DNA of 21,568 nucleotides from CAZXCQ01 sp964639275 (lineage in GTDB: Bacteria; Desulfobacterota; DSM-4660; Desulfatiglandales; Desulfatiglandaceae), in the NCBI GenBank assembly GCA_964639275.1, contig CAZXCQ010000086.1, positions 1 through 21,568 on the forward strand, read 5' to 3'. Under the pieces are notes generated by a model, which did not search any database, was not told the origin of the DNA, and was given only the letters and a program-made list of their open reading frames with translations. This document shows positions 15,126-21,568 of this stretch, in pieces. Made by a program: the position numbers and the translations under genes. How positions within the stretch are numbered: position 1 is the stretch's first letter; every line of letters begins with the position of its first letter.

Positions 15126-16370
15126 TCACAGGTTTGCCCATTCAAGGAGGACCATCCTCAAGGTGTTAAGGCCGATAACGGACCCTCGTTCCTGTAACGA
15201 CAATAGATCTCCTCCCATCTCCCATGAAAAGGTCTTTTCAATCCGCTCTCCTGACACGCCCACATTCCCTTTTAGAGAGTACACGTCCCCTGCTTTTCGG
15301 GGAAAACCCACAATGGCAAGCCCGATCCCCACACTACCCTTCTCCCTCAGTTTCCGGGCAAGAGGGAGCGCGGGTTCTTTCTCCACGGCTATACCGGTTT
15401 GGCCAAACCATTTAGGGAGGTGGCCGAGATCAGGAATTACCATACTGCCAACCAGTTGGACGGAAGGGAGGCGGTGAAGCCTTTGTGCCGCCACTCCAGC
15501 AGAAAAGGTTTCCACGATGGCAAGGGTGAGATCGTTTTTTGCAAGCAGGGAATCCACCACCCCTTCCAGGGTACTCTCGTTTTCACCATAAATCTTGTTT
15601 CCAAGGCGGGATTGAACCTCTTCAGCAACGGGGTTGATAAGGGCATTCGCCTCCTTCGCGTTCTTGGCCCTTGCTGCAATGCGGATCTTTATTTCACCCT
15701 GTGATGCCAGGAGCCCGACCTCCGGGTTGGCACCTGGTCTTATCAGGTCACCAATAAGGTGGTCCACCTTGCTCTCTCCGATACCAACTGTCTTGAGGAC
15801 CCGATAGGTGAGTCTCTGGCCGGACAGCCCGAATCTTTCCTGGATCCATGGTATGACCTTACGGGCCAGGAGATACTTAAGCTCCCTTGGTACACCGGGC
15901 AGGCATATGATGGGCGTCCCGTTCACCTCACAGATAAACCCCGGGGCAGTGCCTACGGCATTGGGGATGGCCTCGCTGCCAGTAGGCACATAGGCCTGAC
16001 GACGGTTATTTACCGGCATCCGATAACCGGCACGGCGAAAGATCTCGTCGATCTGGTCCATCAGATCCTGTCTGAACTCCAGATCCACCCCGGCCACCTC
16101 TCCAACCGCCTCACGGGTAAGGTCGTCCAGTGTAGGGCCAAGACCTCCGGTGACTATCACCAGATCGCACCTTTCAACCGCGGATCGGATGACCCGCGTC
16201 ATCTCATCCATCAGATCGCCCACTGCCGTCCGAAAGCGAACCGAAACACCTATTTGACCCAATTCCTGAGAAATGGTGGTGGTGTTGGTATCAACAATCT
16301 GCCCCAACAGGAGTTCGGTCCCAACGGTGATAACCTCACAACCGGGTGCCCCGGATACCGGCTCCGTCAT
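15126..16370 (-). CDS. cinA: CinA-like protein with degenerate C-terminal deamidase domain
   Basis: 414 residues, the normal CinA length. The N-terminal MoaB/MogA-like domain (COG1058), an ADP-ribose/NMN-linked pyrophosphatase in characterised CinA proteins, is intact: VGTELLLGQIVDTN near residue 15 and VTGGLGPTLDDLTREAV near 75. The C-terminal PncC-type NMN deamidase domain is not: the catalytic ESCTGG motif reads ETFSAG (287-292), so the nucleophilic Ser position is Thr288, and the GGVVAYSNEAK stretch that supplies the active-site Tyr reads GSMVIPDLGH. That domain is probably inactive. The ATG at 16370 has a GGGAG site six bases upstream; the frame extends to 16502 over the preceding gene, which makes the longer form unlikely. 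Confidence 0.9.
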   Translation of the reverse strand: MTEPVSGAPGCEVITVGTELLLGQIVDTNTTTISQELGQIGVSVRFRTAVGDLMDEMTRVIRSAVERCDLVIVTGGLGPTLDDLTREAVGEVAGVDLEFRQDLMDQIDEIFRRAGYRMPVNNRRQAYVPTGSEAIPNAVGTAPGFICEVNGTPIICLPGVPRELKYLLARKVIPWIQERFGLSGQRLTYRVLKTVGIGESKVDHLIGDLIRPGANPEVGLLASQGEIKIRIAARAKNAKEANALINPVAEEVQSRLGNKIYGENESTLEGVVDSLLAKNDLTLAIVETFSAGVAAQRLHRLPSVQLVGSMVIPDLGHLPKWFGQTGIAVEKEPALPLARKLREKGSVGIGLAIVGFPRKAGDVYSLKGNVGVSGERIEKTFSWEMGGDLLSLQERGSVIGLNTLRMVLLEWANL

Positions 16371-16401
16371 AATCATCTCCCTTTTCAAAAGGTCTTGGCA
16401 C

Positions 16402-16857
16402 TCAGGAGGAAGCAAATGGGGAGTCGAGGACCAGTGTTGCCTCACCATAGACCCGTACGCTCTCTCCAACGGGCTCCATTCTGAGACGCCCCATTTCGTC
16501 AAAGAGCCTGGTCCTGATCTTGGTCAGGTTTCCCCTGGGGTAATTCTCAGTGGTGACCTGCAAAAGTTTTCCCCCTGAAGCGAGGAGGATGCAAGACCCG
16601 TCCGGGACCGGTTGACAGATACACCCACCCGGGTTTTCTCGGATCTCGTTCTCATGCAACTCTACCAGACATACCCCATCTTTATCCCATAGCCTTGCGG
16701 AGATACGAGGGGGTTCTTCCCCGGGCAAAACCAGGTCTGCCAGAAAGAAAAAACCTTTTTGAGAATCTGGATTACCGACCACAAATCCAGGGGTCAGCAT
16801 GTTGTTTACCAGATAATTGTGGTAAGCACTGATGGCGCTTTCCTGATACTTGATCAT
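16402..16857 (-). CDS. Unknown 151-residue protein
   Basis: I do not recognise a family. The protein is predicted soluble, with alternating short strands (FVVGNPDSQKGFFFLADLVL, RISARLWDKDGVCLVELHEN) that suggest a beta-rich fold, and two close cysteines (GGCICQ). No signal peptide or membrane segment is seen. An AGGAG site lies a few bases before the ATG at 16857. It sits 72 bases after etfA and ends 31 bases before the CinA-like gene, in the same operon, which suggests it is a real gene with a role tied to this cluster. Confidence 0.68.
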   Translation of the reverse strand: MIKYQESAISAYHNYLVNNMLTPGFVVGNPDSQKGFFFLADLVLPGEEPPRISARLWDKDGVCLVELHENEIRENPGGCICQPVPDGSCILLASGGKLLQVTTENYPRGNLTKIRTRLFDEMGRLRMEPVGESVRVYGEATLVLDSPFASS

Positions 16858-16929
16858 GATCTCCTGTGCCTTCTATACATGTTCTTAACGTAACTTCCAA
16901 AAAAAGCGGGGGGTGAATGGGTTCTTTTC

Positions 16930-17940
16930 CTATACCCGTTTGCGAAGGGCCTCCAACAACAAGGGAAGCAGGGTGGCTGCATCCCCCACGAGTCCCAGGT
17001 CGGCCATCTTGAAAATAGGGGCATTGGGGTCCCGGTTGATGGCAATAATTGTCTCAGCCCCCTGGATCCCGGTGGTGTACTGCAATGCCCCCGAAGTCCC
17101 TATGGATATCACCAGTTTGGGCCTGACATTTTTGCCCGTTTGGCCCAAAAGCCTGTCCTCATCGGCCCATCCTGCGCGAACAACAGGCCTTGTGGCCCCC
17201 ACATCTCCTCCCAGAAGACCTGCCAGTTCGGTGAGCAGCCCGAACTGCTCCTTTGAACCCAATCCTATTCCCCCTGCCACCACCACCGGTGCATCCTCCA
17301 GCCGAATATCATGCGTCTGCTGGGGTCTTCGCCTCATCCGCTTGAGGCGTATCTCGGGGAGTGGACCTATCTCAGGGTATATGACACAACCCAGTGCCCC
17401 GGGATCGTGCGGGAGTTCACGAAAGATCCCGGGATGAACCGTTGCCATCTGGGGTCTGTGGTTTGGGGTCACCACCTCTGCCAGAAGCTCACCGCCAAAG
17501 GAGGGGGTCGTCTGAACAAGAAACCCGGTTTCCTTGTCTATGTCAAGGGCCACACAATCGGCACTCAGCCCTGTGTGGAGACGCTTGGCAAGTCTCGGGA
17601 AAAACTCTCTCCCAAAAGAAGTGGCCCCTGCAAGCAGGATCTGTGGTTGAAAGGCCTCGACCCAGCGAGCCAGGACAGCGGTGTACGTCTCCACCTGATA
17701 TTCCTTAAGCCCTGGATCATCAGAAGTCACGACCACATCTGCGCCATGGGCGATATATTCCATGGCGTATTGATAGACCTGGTACCCCAGCACCACCACG
17801 GTCAGCCCCTTGTCGAGTTCGTTTGCCAGTTCCTTCCCCTTGGCAATAAGCTGCAGGGTGACCCGATTCTGGAAGTAATTCCTGTAATCACCAAAGACCC
17901 ACACACCACCAAAGGCCTTATTGCTTTCCATCTTCCTCAT
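16930..17940 (-). CDS. etfA: Electron transfer flavoprotein alpha subunit
   Basis: A 336-residue subunit that binds FAD and, with EtfB, carries electrons from acyl-CoA dehydrogenases. The C-terminal FAD domain is clear: GATRPVVRAGWADEDRLLGQ, then TGKNVRPKL, SIGTSGALQY and IIAINRDPNAPIFKMADLG. The loop usually reads SGAIQH with a His over the flavin; here it is SGALQY (Tyr288). The start is set at the ATG at 17940, which overlaps the etfB stop by 23 bases; an ATG at 17931 is a close alternative. The frame opens to 17982, but that part lies inside etfB. The gene order acyl-CoA dehydrogenase, etfB, etfA points to an acyl-CoA oxidation unit. Confidence 0.92.
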   Translation of the reverse strand: MRKMESNKAFGGVWVFGDYRNYFQNRVTLQLIAKGKELANELDKGLTVVVLGYQVYQYAMEYIAHGADVVVTSDDPGLKEYQVETYTAVLARWVEAFQPQILLAGATSFGREFFPRLAKRLHTGLSADCVALDIDKETGFLVQTTPSFGGELLAEVVTPNHRPQMATVHPGIFRELPHDPGALGCVIYPEIGPLPEIRLKRMRRRPQQTHDIRLEDAPVVVAGGIGLGSKEQFGLLTELAGLLGGDVGATRPVVRAGWADEDRLLGQTGKNVRPKLVISIGTSGALQYTTGIQGAETIIAINRDPNAPIFKMADLGLVGDAATLLPLLLEALRKRV

Positions 17941-18727
17941 CCAATATGCTAAGGGCCTCAAGTCTCCGTAACAGATGGGCAAGCAAGATCTGAGGGGGTC
18001 CCTCTACGACCTCGCCTTTTCCTCTGGGCGGTGGAACTCGAAGCCTTCGCACCCGGGTTGCTGACCCTTCAAACCCCACTTCCTCTTTCTTCAAGCCGAG
18101 ATCATCCATGGACCATCGCACGATATCCTTGGTTGAAAAGGCAGCTTCCAATGCCCCCAGGGGTAAGTCCCTTACCGCGCAAAGCCCTTTTGTTACGGTC
18201 AAGAGGGCTGGCAATCTCACCCTTATTGTTTCCAAAAAACCATCGCTCAGCCGCTTTACCACCAGATCTTTGCCATCCACATGGATCTCGTTTACGCCGC
18301 ATACCTGTGGTAGCCCCAACTCCTCGGCAATCTGAGGGCCCACATGCCCTGTATCACTGTCGGTTGTCTGCATGCCGCACAACACCATATCCGGAGAAGG
18401 GTCAAGTCTTCCAATTGCCCTGGAAATGACGTGGGAAGTCGCTAGGGTATCTGCCCCGGCAAAGGCAGGGTCTGTCAGCAGGATGGCACGGTCAGCACCC
18501 ACTGCCAGGGCCTCTCTGAGGGCCACCTCGCTTTGTGGGGGGCCCATTGTGATCATACAAACGTGCCCCCCTACCTTCTCACGCAATTCCAGAGCGGCTT
18601 CCATCGCCACATAGTCCAGGGGATTGATGACACTTTCCACCCCTTCTCGGATAATGGTCATCCTTTGCCGATCCATTCGCACGGTGGGCACATCCGGAAC
18701 CTGTTTTATACAGACAACAATTTCCAT
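17918..18727 (-). CDS. etfB: Electron transfer flavoprotein beta subunit
   Basis: A 269-residue subunit starting MEIVVCIKQVPD, the standard EtfB start. INPLDYVAMEAALELRE (34-50) and the nucleotide loop CGMQTTDSDTGHVGPQIAEE are diagnostic, and the DLGL stretch before the C-terminal arm is also typical. The loop TDSDTGHVGP resembles that of anaerobe EtfB proteins (DGDTAQVGP) more than the mitochondrial type, so bifurcation or an unusual second cofactor is possible, but this is inference. A GGGGAGAG site lies seven bases before the ATG. It starts 58 bases after the acyl-CoA dehydrogenase gene and overlaps etfA. Confidence 0.93.
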   Translation of the reverse strand: MEIVVCIKQVPDVPTVRMDRQRMTIIREGVESVINPLDYVAMEAALELREKVGGHVCMITMGPPQSEVALREALAVGADRAILLTDPAFAGADTLATSHVISRAIGRLDPSPDMVLCGMQTTDSDTGHVGPQIAEELGLPQVCGVNEIHVDGKDLVVKRLSDGFLETIRVRLPALLTVTKGLCAVRDLPLGALEAAFSTKDIVRWSMDDLGLKKEEVGFEGSATRVRRLRVPPPRGKGEVVEGPPQILLAHLLRRLEALSILDEEDGKQ

Positions 18728-18785
18728 TAGGATTCTCTCCCCTGCCCCTGTCCTTTCCCCCTCTCTGACAAACAGGCCTTTACAA

Positions 18786-19928
18786 CTAACCGCTCAATAA
18801 GGCCCTTGCAATGACCATACGCTGGACCTCTGAGGTGCCCTCGTAGATCTCACAGACCTTGGCATCCCTGTAAAACCGCTCAACCGGATACGCCTTGGTG
18901 TATCCGTACCCTCCGTGGATCTGGACACCTATCCGAGTGGCGTCCACGGCGACTTCACTGGCATAGACCTTTGCCATGGCCGATTCCCTGGTAAAACCAT
19001 CCCCCTTTTCCTTCAGGTCACACGCACGATAAATAAGGAGACGGCCCGCTTCTATACGTGTCTCAATCTCGGCCAAGAAGTCCTGGATGGCTCCAAAATC
19101 CGATATGGGCTTGCCAAATTGGTGTCGTTCCTTGGCGTATTTTATGGAGGCCTCCAGAGAGGCCTGTGCGATCCCCAAGGCCTGGGAAGCGATACCTAAC
19201 CGACCCCCACAAAGCGTTGAGAGTGCTATCTTAAGACCTCCCCCCTCATCTCCCAGCAGATTTTCCGGGGGGACACGGCAATCACGGAGAGAAATGGGAC
19301 ATACGGGATTTCCCCGCATGCCCATAAGATCCTCAAGGGGACCCTTCTCAAGCCCCTCTCTCTCAGATTCTACAATAAAGACACTAAATTCATTACCTTT
19401 CTTGATTTGCATGGTCTTTGCAAATATCAAATTGATACCCGAAATCCCGCCGTTTGTGACAAAGACCTTGTTACCATTTAAGATGTATCCTTCCCCGTCA
19501 CGTATGGCACTGGTTTCAAGGGCAGAGGCATCTGACCCGGCATTTGGCTCGGTGAGACAGAAAGTGCCGATCTTCTCCCCCTGTGCCAGAGGGGTCAAAA
19601 AACGTTGGCGCTGTTCCTTACTCCCGAATAGGTATACTGGGAAAGCAGAGACACTGTTGTGTACCGAAACACACAGCCCTACCGCCGCGTTCGCCTTTGA
19701 TATCTCCTCAATCACGATGGACGCACTAATGCTGTCAAGCCCAGCCCCCCCGTATTTAGCTGGAATTTCGAGACCAAAATACTGAAGTCTGGCCATCTCC
19801 TCAGCGATATCCCATGGAAAAAGCCCTGTCCTGTCCATCTCTACCGCTGCAGGGGCGAGTCGCCTTTCAGCAAATTTTCTAACACTCCGGCGGATCACCG
19901 CCTGTTTCATGGTAGGCTCTAGGTGCAT
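18786..19928 (-). CDS. Acyl-CoA dehydrogenase
   Basis: A 380-residue FAD flavoprotein that makes the 2,3-double bond in an acyl-CoA and gives its electrons to ETF. It has the full three-domain form: VRKFAERRLAP (16-26), the flavin segment FCLTEPNAGSDASALET, FVTNGGISG, GGGRLGIASQALGIAQ (as CGGRLG), HQFGKPISDFGAIQD, and QIHGGYGYTKAYPVERFYRD. The catalytic base is present as Glu363 in IYEGTSEVQR, the short-chain/butyryl-type position. An AGGGAAG site precedes the ATG. It is the first gene of a seven-gene operon with etfB and etfA next, strong evidence that ETF is its electron acceptor. Chain-length preference cannot be read with confidence. Confidence 0.95.
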   Translation of the reverse strand: MHLEPTMKQAVIRRSVRKFAERRLAPAAVEMDRTGLFPWDIAEEMARLQYFGLEIPAKYGGAGLDSISASIVIEEISKANAAVGLCVSVHNSVSAFPVYLFGSKEQRQRFLTPLAQGEKIGTFCLTEPNAGSDASALETSAIRDGEGYILNGNKVFVTNGGISGINLIFAKTMQIKKGNEFSVFIVESEREGLEKGPLEDLMGMRGNPVCPISLRDCRVPPENLLGDEGGGLKIALSTLCGGRLGIASQALGIAQASLEASIKYAKERHQFGKPISDFGAIQDFLAEIETRIEAGRLLIYRACDLKEKGDGFTRESAMAKVYASEVAVDATRIGVQIHGGYGYTKAYPVERFYRDAKVCEIYEGTSEVQRMVIARALLSG

Positions 19929-20041
19929 CTTTCTTCCCTGGCAACTTTGACTCCAATGATTACTGAAGTCCCTGGGGCATAACGCGCTTGCTGTGGGGTT
20001 TGAATAGCACGGGTTTCAAAGGCCAAAGTGTTACAGGGGAT

Positions 20042-20716
20042 TTAATAATAGGATGATTTCCGCTTCCTCTGTTGTCTTCCCATGATCAAACCGAAGACCA
20101 GACCAACAAACAGGACCAAAGCCCCGGTAAAGAACCATTCGTTCCTGTGGGAAGAGCTCAGACTTTCATTTTCCTTGGTTAGTGTCTTTACGGCCTCTTC
20201 AGCCTCTCTTAATGCCTTGAGGGTGGCAATGTGTTTCTTTCTCAACTGCAAGAAATCGGCAGAGTCTGCCCTTAGCGCATTGTATTCTTGTTGTAATTTA
20301 TCGAGGGCCTCCCTGTTCTCGTCAAATTTTTGGGTGAGCCCCTTTTCTTTGCCAGAGACCTCCGCCCAATCCTTTTCCAGGTCAGAGAGCTTTTTCTTTA
20401 AGAGGGAATTTTCTTTTTCTAAAGACGTTGACTGGGTCTTCCATGGAACCCGTCTGGTCAGAAAACGGTTCAAAATCCACCCCTCGAGTTTCTGATCTCC
20501 GGTCTCCAAGACACGAACTTGGCTCCAACCGGACTGAGACTCCAGGACCTCGACGGGCTGATCCGTCTGGAGCATTGTGACGATTTTCTGGGTTGTGCCC
20601 GGCCCATCTCGAAGGGTGATCCTAGATGTATTGGTCACATAGGCCTTTTCAGCCCAGCTGACCTGGCACATTAATAACAGGCCAAGACTAATTATGCCAA
20701 CCAGAACCTTTTTCAT
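20042..20716 (-). CDS. SH3-and-anchor protein (TIGR04211-like)
   Basis: A 224-residue envelope protein. A signal peptide (1-22, ending SWA) is followed by a bacterial SH3 domain (25-88: YVTNTSRITLRDGPGTTQKI, then VEVLESQSGWSQVRV and EGWILNRFLTRR), a long coiled coil (about 97-188, Lys/Glu/Leu rich), one membrane helix (about 194-213) and a basic tail (RQQRKRKSSYY). This order defines the YgiM-like SH3-and-anchor family, with the SH3 domain outside the cytoplasm and a short inner tail. The function is not firmly known; SH3 domains of this type often bind peptidoglycan. I chose the ATG at 20716 because it opens the signal peptide, with AGGGGAA seven bases upstream; the frame is open to 20740. 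Confidence 0.87.
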   Translation of the reverse strand: MKKVLVGIISLGLLLMCQVSWAEKAYVTNTSRITLRDGPGTTQKIVTMLQTDQPVEVLESQSGWSQVRVLETGDQKLEGWILNRFLTRRVPWKTQSTSLEKENSLLKKKLSDLEKDWAEVSGKEKGLTQKFDENREALDKLQQEYNALRADSADFLQLRKKHIATLKALREAEEAVKTLTKENESLSSSHRNEWFFTGALVLFVGLVFGLIMGRQQRKRKSSYY

Positions 20717-20740
20717 AGGTGTTTCCCCTGTGACTGTCAC

Positions 20741-20933
20741 GGGTCCTTGACTCCTTTCCTTATAATAACAGAATTTCTTTATCTATTTACCCTTTTCGCA
20801 ACACTTTAGCTTTTTTCAAAATCGGTACATGGACAGGGCAATGATGGCGCGTGATTTCTTTAGGCTCTCTTACGGGCGAGTTATACACCCTTCAAAACGG
20901 AACCTCCATTGCCCGGATTTCATAAAGCTAAAG
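20741..20933. other. Intergenic region between moaC and the SH3-anchor gene
   Basis: Both flanking genes are on the minus strand, so this region should hold the moaC terminator and the promoter of the SH3-anchor gene. The part nearest that gene is AT-rich (20760-20820). I find no well-matched promoter. Confidence 0.3.
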
Positions 20934-21365
20934 TCACCCCTTTTCTTTCCTCACCACCCGGATATCGGTTATCCTTGTGAAAGGATACTGCCCCATCTCG
21001 TCCTTTTCAAGGTACTTGACCATGTCCCAGACGGTGTTCAGGGCCATAGAGACACCCACAAGGGCCTCCATCTCGACTCCGGTCCTTGCCTGTGCCCTCA
21101 CAAGGCATTTGGCCTCAATAGAATCTTTATGGATCTGAAAGGTGACCTGTACCGTGTCCAAGGGTATCTGATGACAATGGGGGACCAGGAGGTGGGTCTG
21201 TTTTGCTGCATTCATGGCAGCTATTTCTGCCACCAAGAGTGGATCTCCCTTCTTTATCTTCTTCTCACTCATCTTGCGGATCGTATCGGCAGAAAGCACA
21301 ATTCTTCCTGTGGCCTCTGCCAGACGCCTGATAACGGGCTTTTCAGTAACATCTACCATCGCCAT
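20934..21365 (-). CDS. moaC: Cyclic pyranopterin monophosphate synthase MoaC
   Basis: A 143-residue enzyme of molybdenum (or tungsten) cofactor synthesis; it turns the MoaA product into cyclic pyranopterin monophosphate. Diagnostic motifs are MVDVTEKPVIRR, NAAKQTHLLVPHCHQIPL (52-69, with His65), RTGVEMEALVGVS (94-106) and the catalytic Asp114 and Lys117 (WDMVK). The extended YLEKDEMGQYPFTRITDIRVVRK end resembles archaeal MoaC more than the E. coli form. An AGGGGA site lies seven bases before the ATG at 21365; a second ATG two codons on is possible. Only 16 bases lie between its start and the foldback element, so its original promoter seems displaced. A molybdo- or tungsto-enzyme is implied elsewhere in the genome. 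Confidence 0.92.
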   Translation of the reverse strand: MAMVDVTEKPVIRRLAEATGRIVLSADTIRKMSEKKIKKGDPLLVAEIAAMNAAKQTHLLVPHCHQIPLDTVQVTFQIHKDSIEAKCLVRAQARTGVEMEALVGVSMALNTVWDMVKYLEKDEMGQYPFTRITDIRVVRKEKG

Positions 21366-21381
21366 AAGCTATTCCCCTGAC

Positions 21382-21566
21382 TAAGGGCTTGCGCAGAAAT
21401 AACTTCACATTTTCGCATCCCATCTTCGGGTCATCTTCGGCCGCACCTCAATCGCAAGATCCTCGAAATAGTACTACTATTCCTGTGGTCTTGCTCAATC
21501 GGCGCAGCCAAATCTGACCCAAATCTGGACGCCAATTCTGCGAAGTTATTTCTGCGCAAGCCCTAA
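21382..21566. mobile_element. Palindromic MITE-like foldback element
   Basis: Perfect 22-base inverted ends at 21385-21406 and 21542-21563 begin GGGCTTGCGCAGAAATAACT. They are flanked on both sides by TAA (21382-21384 and 21564-21566), which fits a 3-base target duplication. The whole interior is a looser palindrome: both arms are equal in length with a centre at 21474, where AATAGTA and TACTATT flank a single C. No coding frame is present. It is probably a non-autonomous element moved by a transposase encoded elsewhere; 3-base TNA-type duplications are known in some IS5-family groups. The window ends two bases later. Confidence 0.72.
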
Positions 21567-21568
21567 GC

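Overview
The window looks like a piece of a draft genome from an anaerobic bacterium of the Desulfobacterota (old Deltaproteobacteria). This is inferred from gene content: a TatT-linked TRAP transporter, electron-transfer flavoprotein with acyl-CoA dehydrogenase, 3-hydroxyacyl-CoA dehydrogenase, acyl-CoA carboxyltransferase, an SH3-and-anchor protein and a small lysine-rich winged-helix protein. No ribosomal RNA or other phylogenetic marker is present, so the assignment is tentative. A run of exactly 100 N (11127-11226) is a scaffold gap, and the window ends within a few bases of an inverted-repeat end, as draft contigs often do.

Layout. (1) 125-1009, minus: an RmlD-like sugar-nucleotide reductase. 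(2) 1256-6243, plus: a tight five-gene transport operon with a secreted TPR protein, the TPR lipoprotein TatT, the TRAP binding protein, the small permease and the large permease. (3) 6367-8316: a FmdB-type zinc ribbon, a 29-residue membrane peptide, then a decayed stretch with a VOC (glyoxalase-like) pseudogene, one orphan ORF and broken reading frames. (4) 8317-10389, plus: a GNAT acetyltransferase, an SDR oxidoreductase and a metallo-beta-lactamase-fold lactonase-like hydrolase. (5) 10390-11126: a nested inverted repeat, a near-consensus promoter with a palindrome at the start of the transcript, and a winged-helix protein cut by the gap. (6) 11323-14022: divergent 3-hydroxyacyl-CoA dehydrogenase (minus) and carboxyltransferase (plus). 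(7) 19928 down to 14085, minus: seven closely spaced genes, acyl-CoA dehydrogenase, EtfB, EtfA, an unknown protein, CinA-like protein, SagB-type nitroreductase and a NifU-N-terminal-like protein. (8) 20042-21365, minus: the SH3-and-anchor protein and MoaC. (9) 21382-21566: a palindromic MITE-like element directly upstream of moaC.

How the genes may work together. Regions 6 and 7 together supply dehydrogenation of an acyl-CoA, electron transfer through ETF, 3-hydroxyacyl-CoA oxidation and carboxyl transfer: part of anaerobic fatty-acid, dicarboxylic-acid or aromatic-acid breakdown. The TRAP system would import an organic solute, but its binding protein lacks the arginine that normally holds a carboxylate. 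The most interesting points are that transporter with its two TPR partners, the CinA protein whose second domain looks catalytically dead inside an acyl-CoA dehydrogenase/ETF operon, and the foldback element at the window end.
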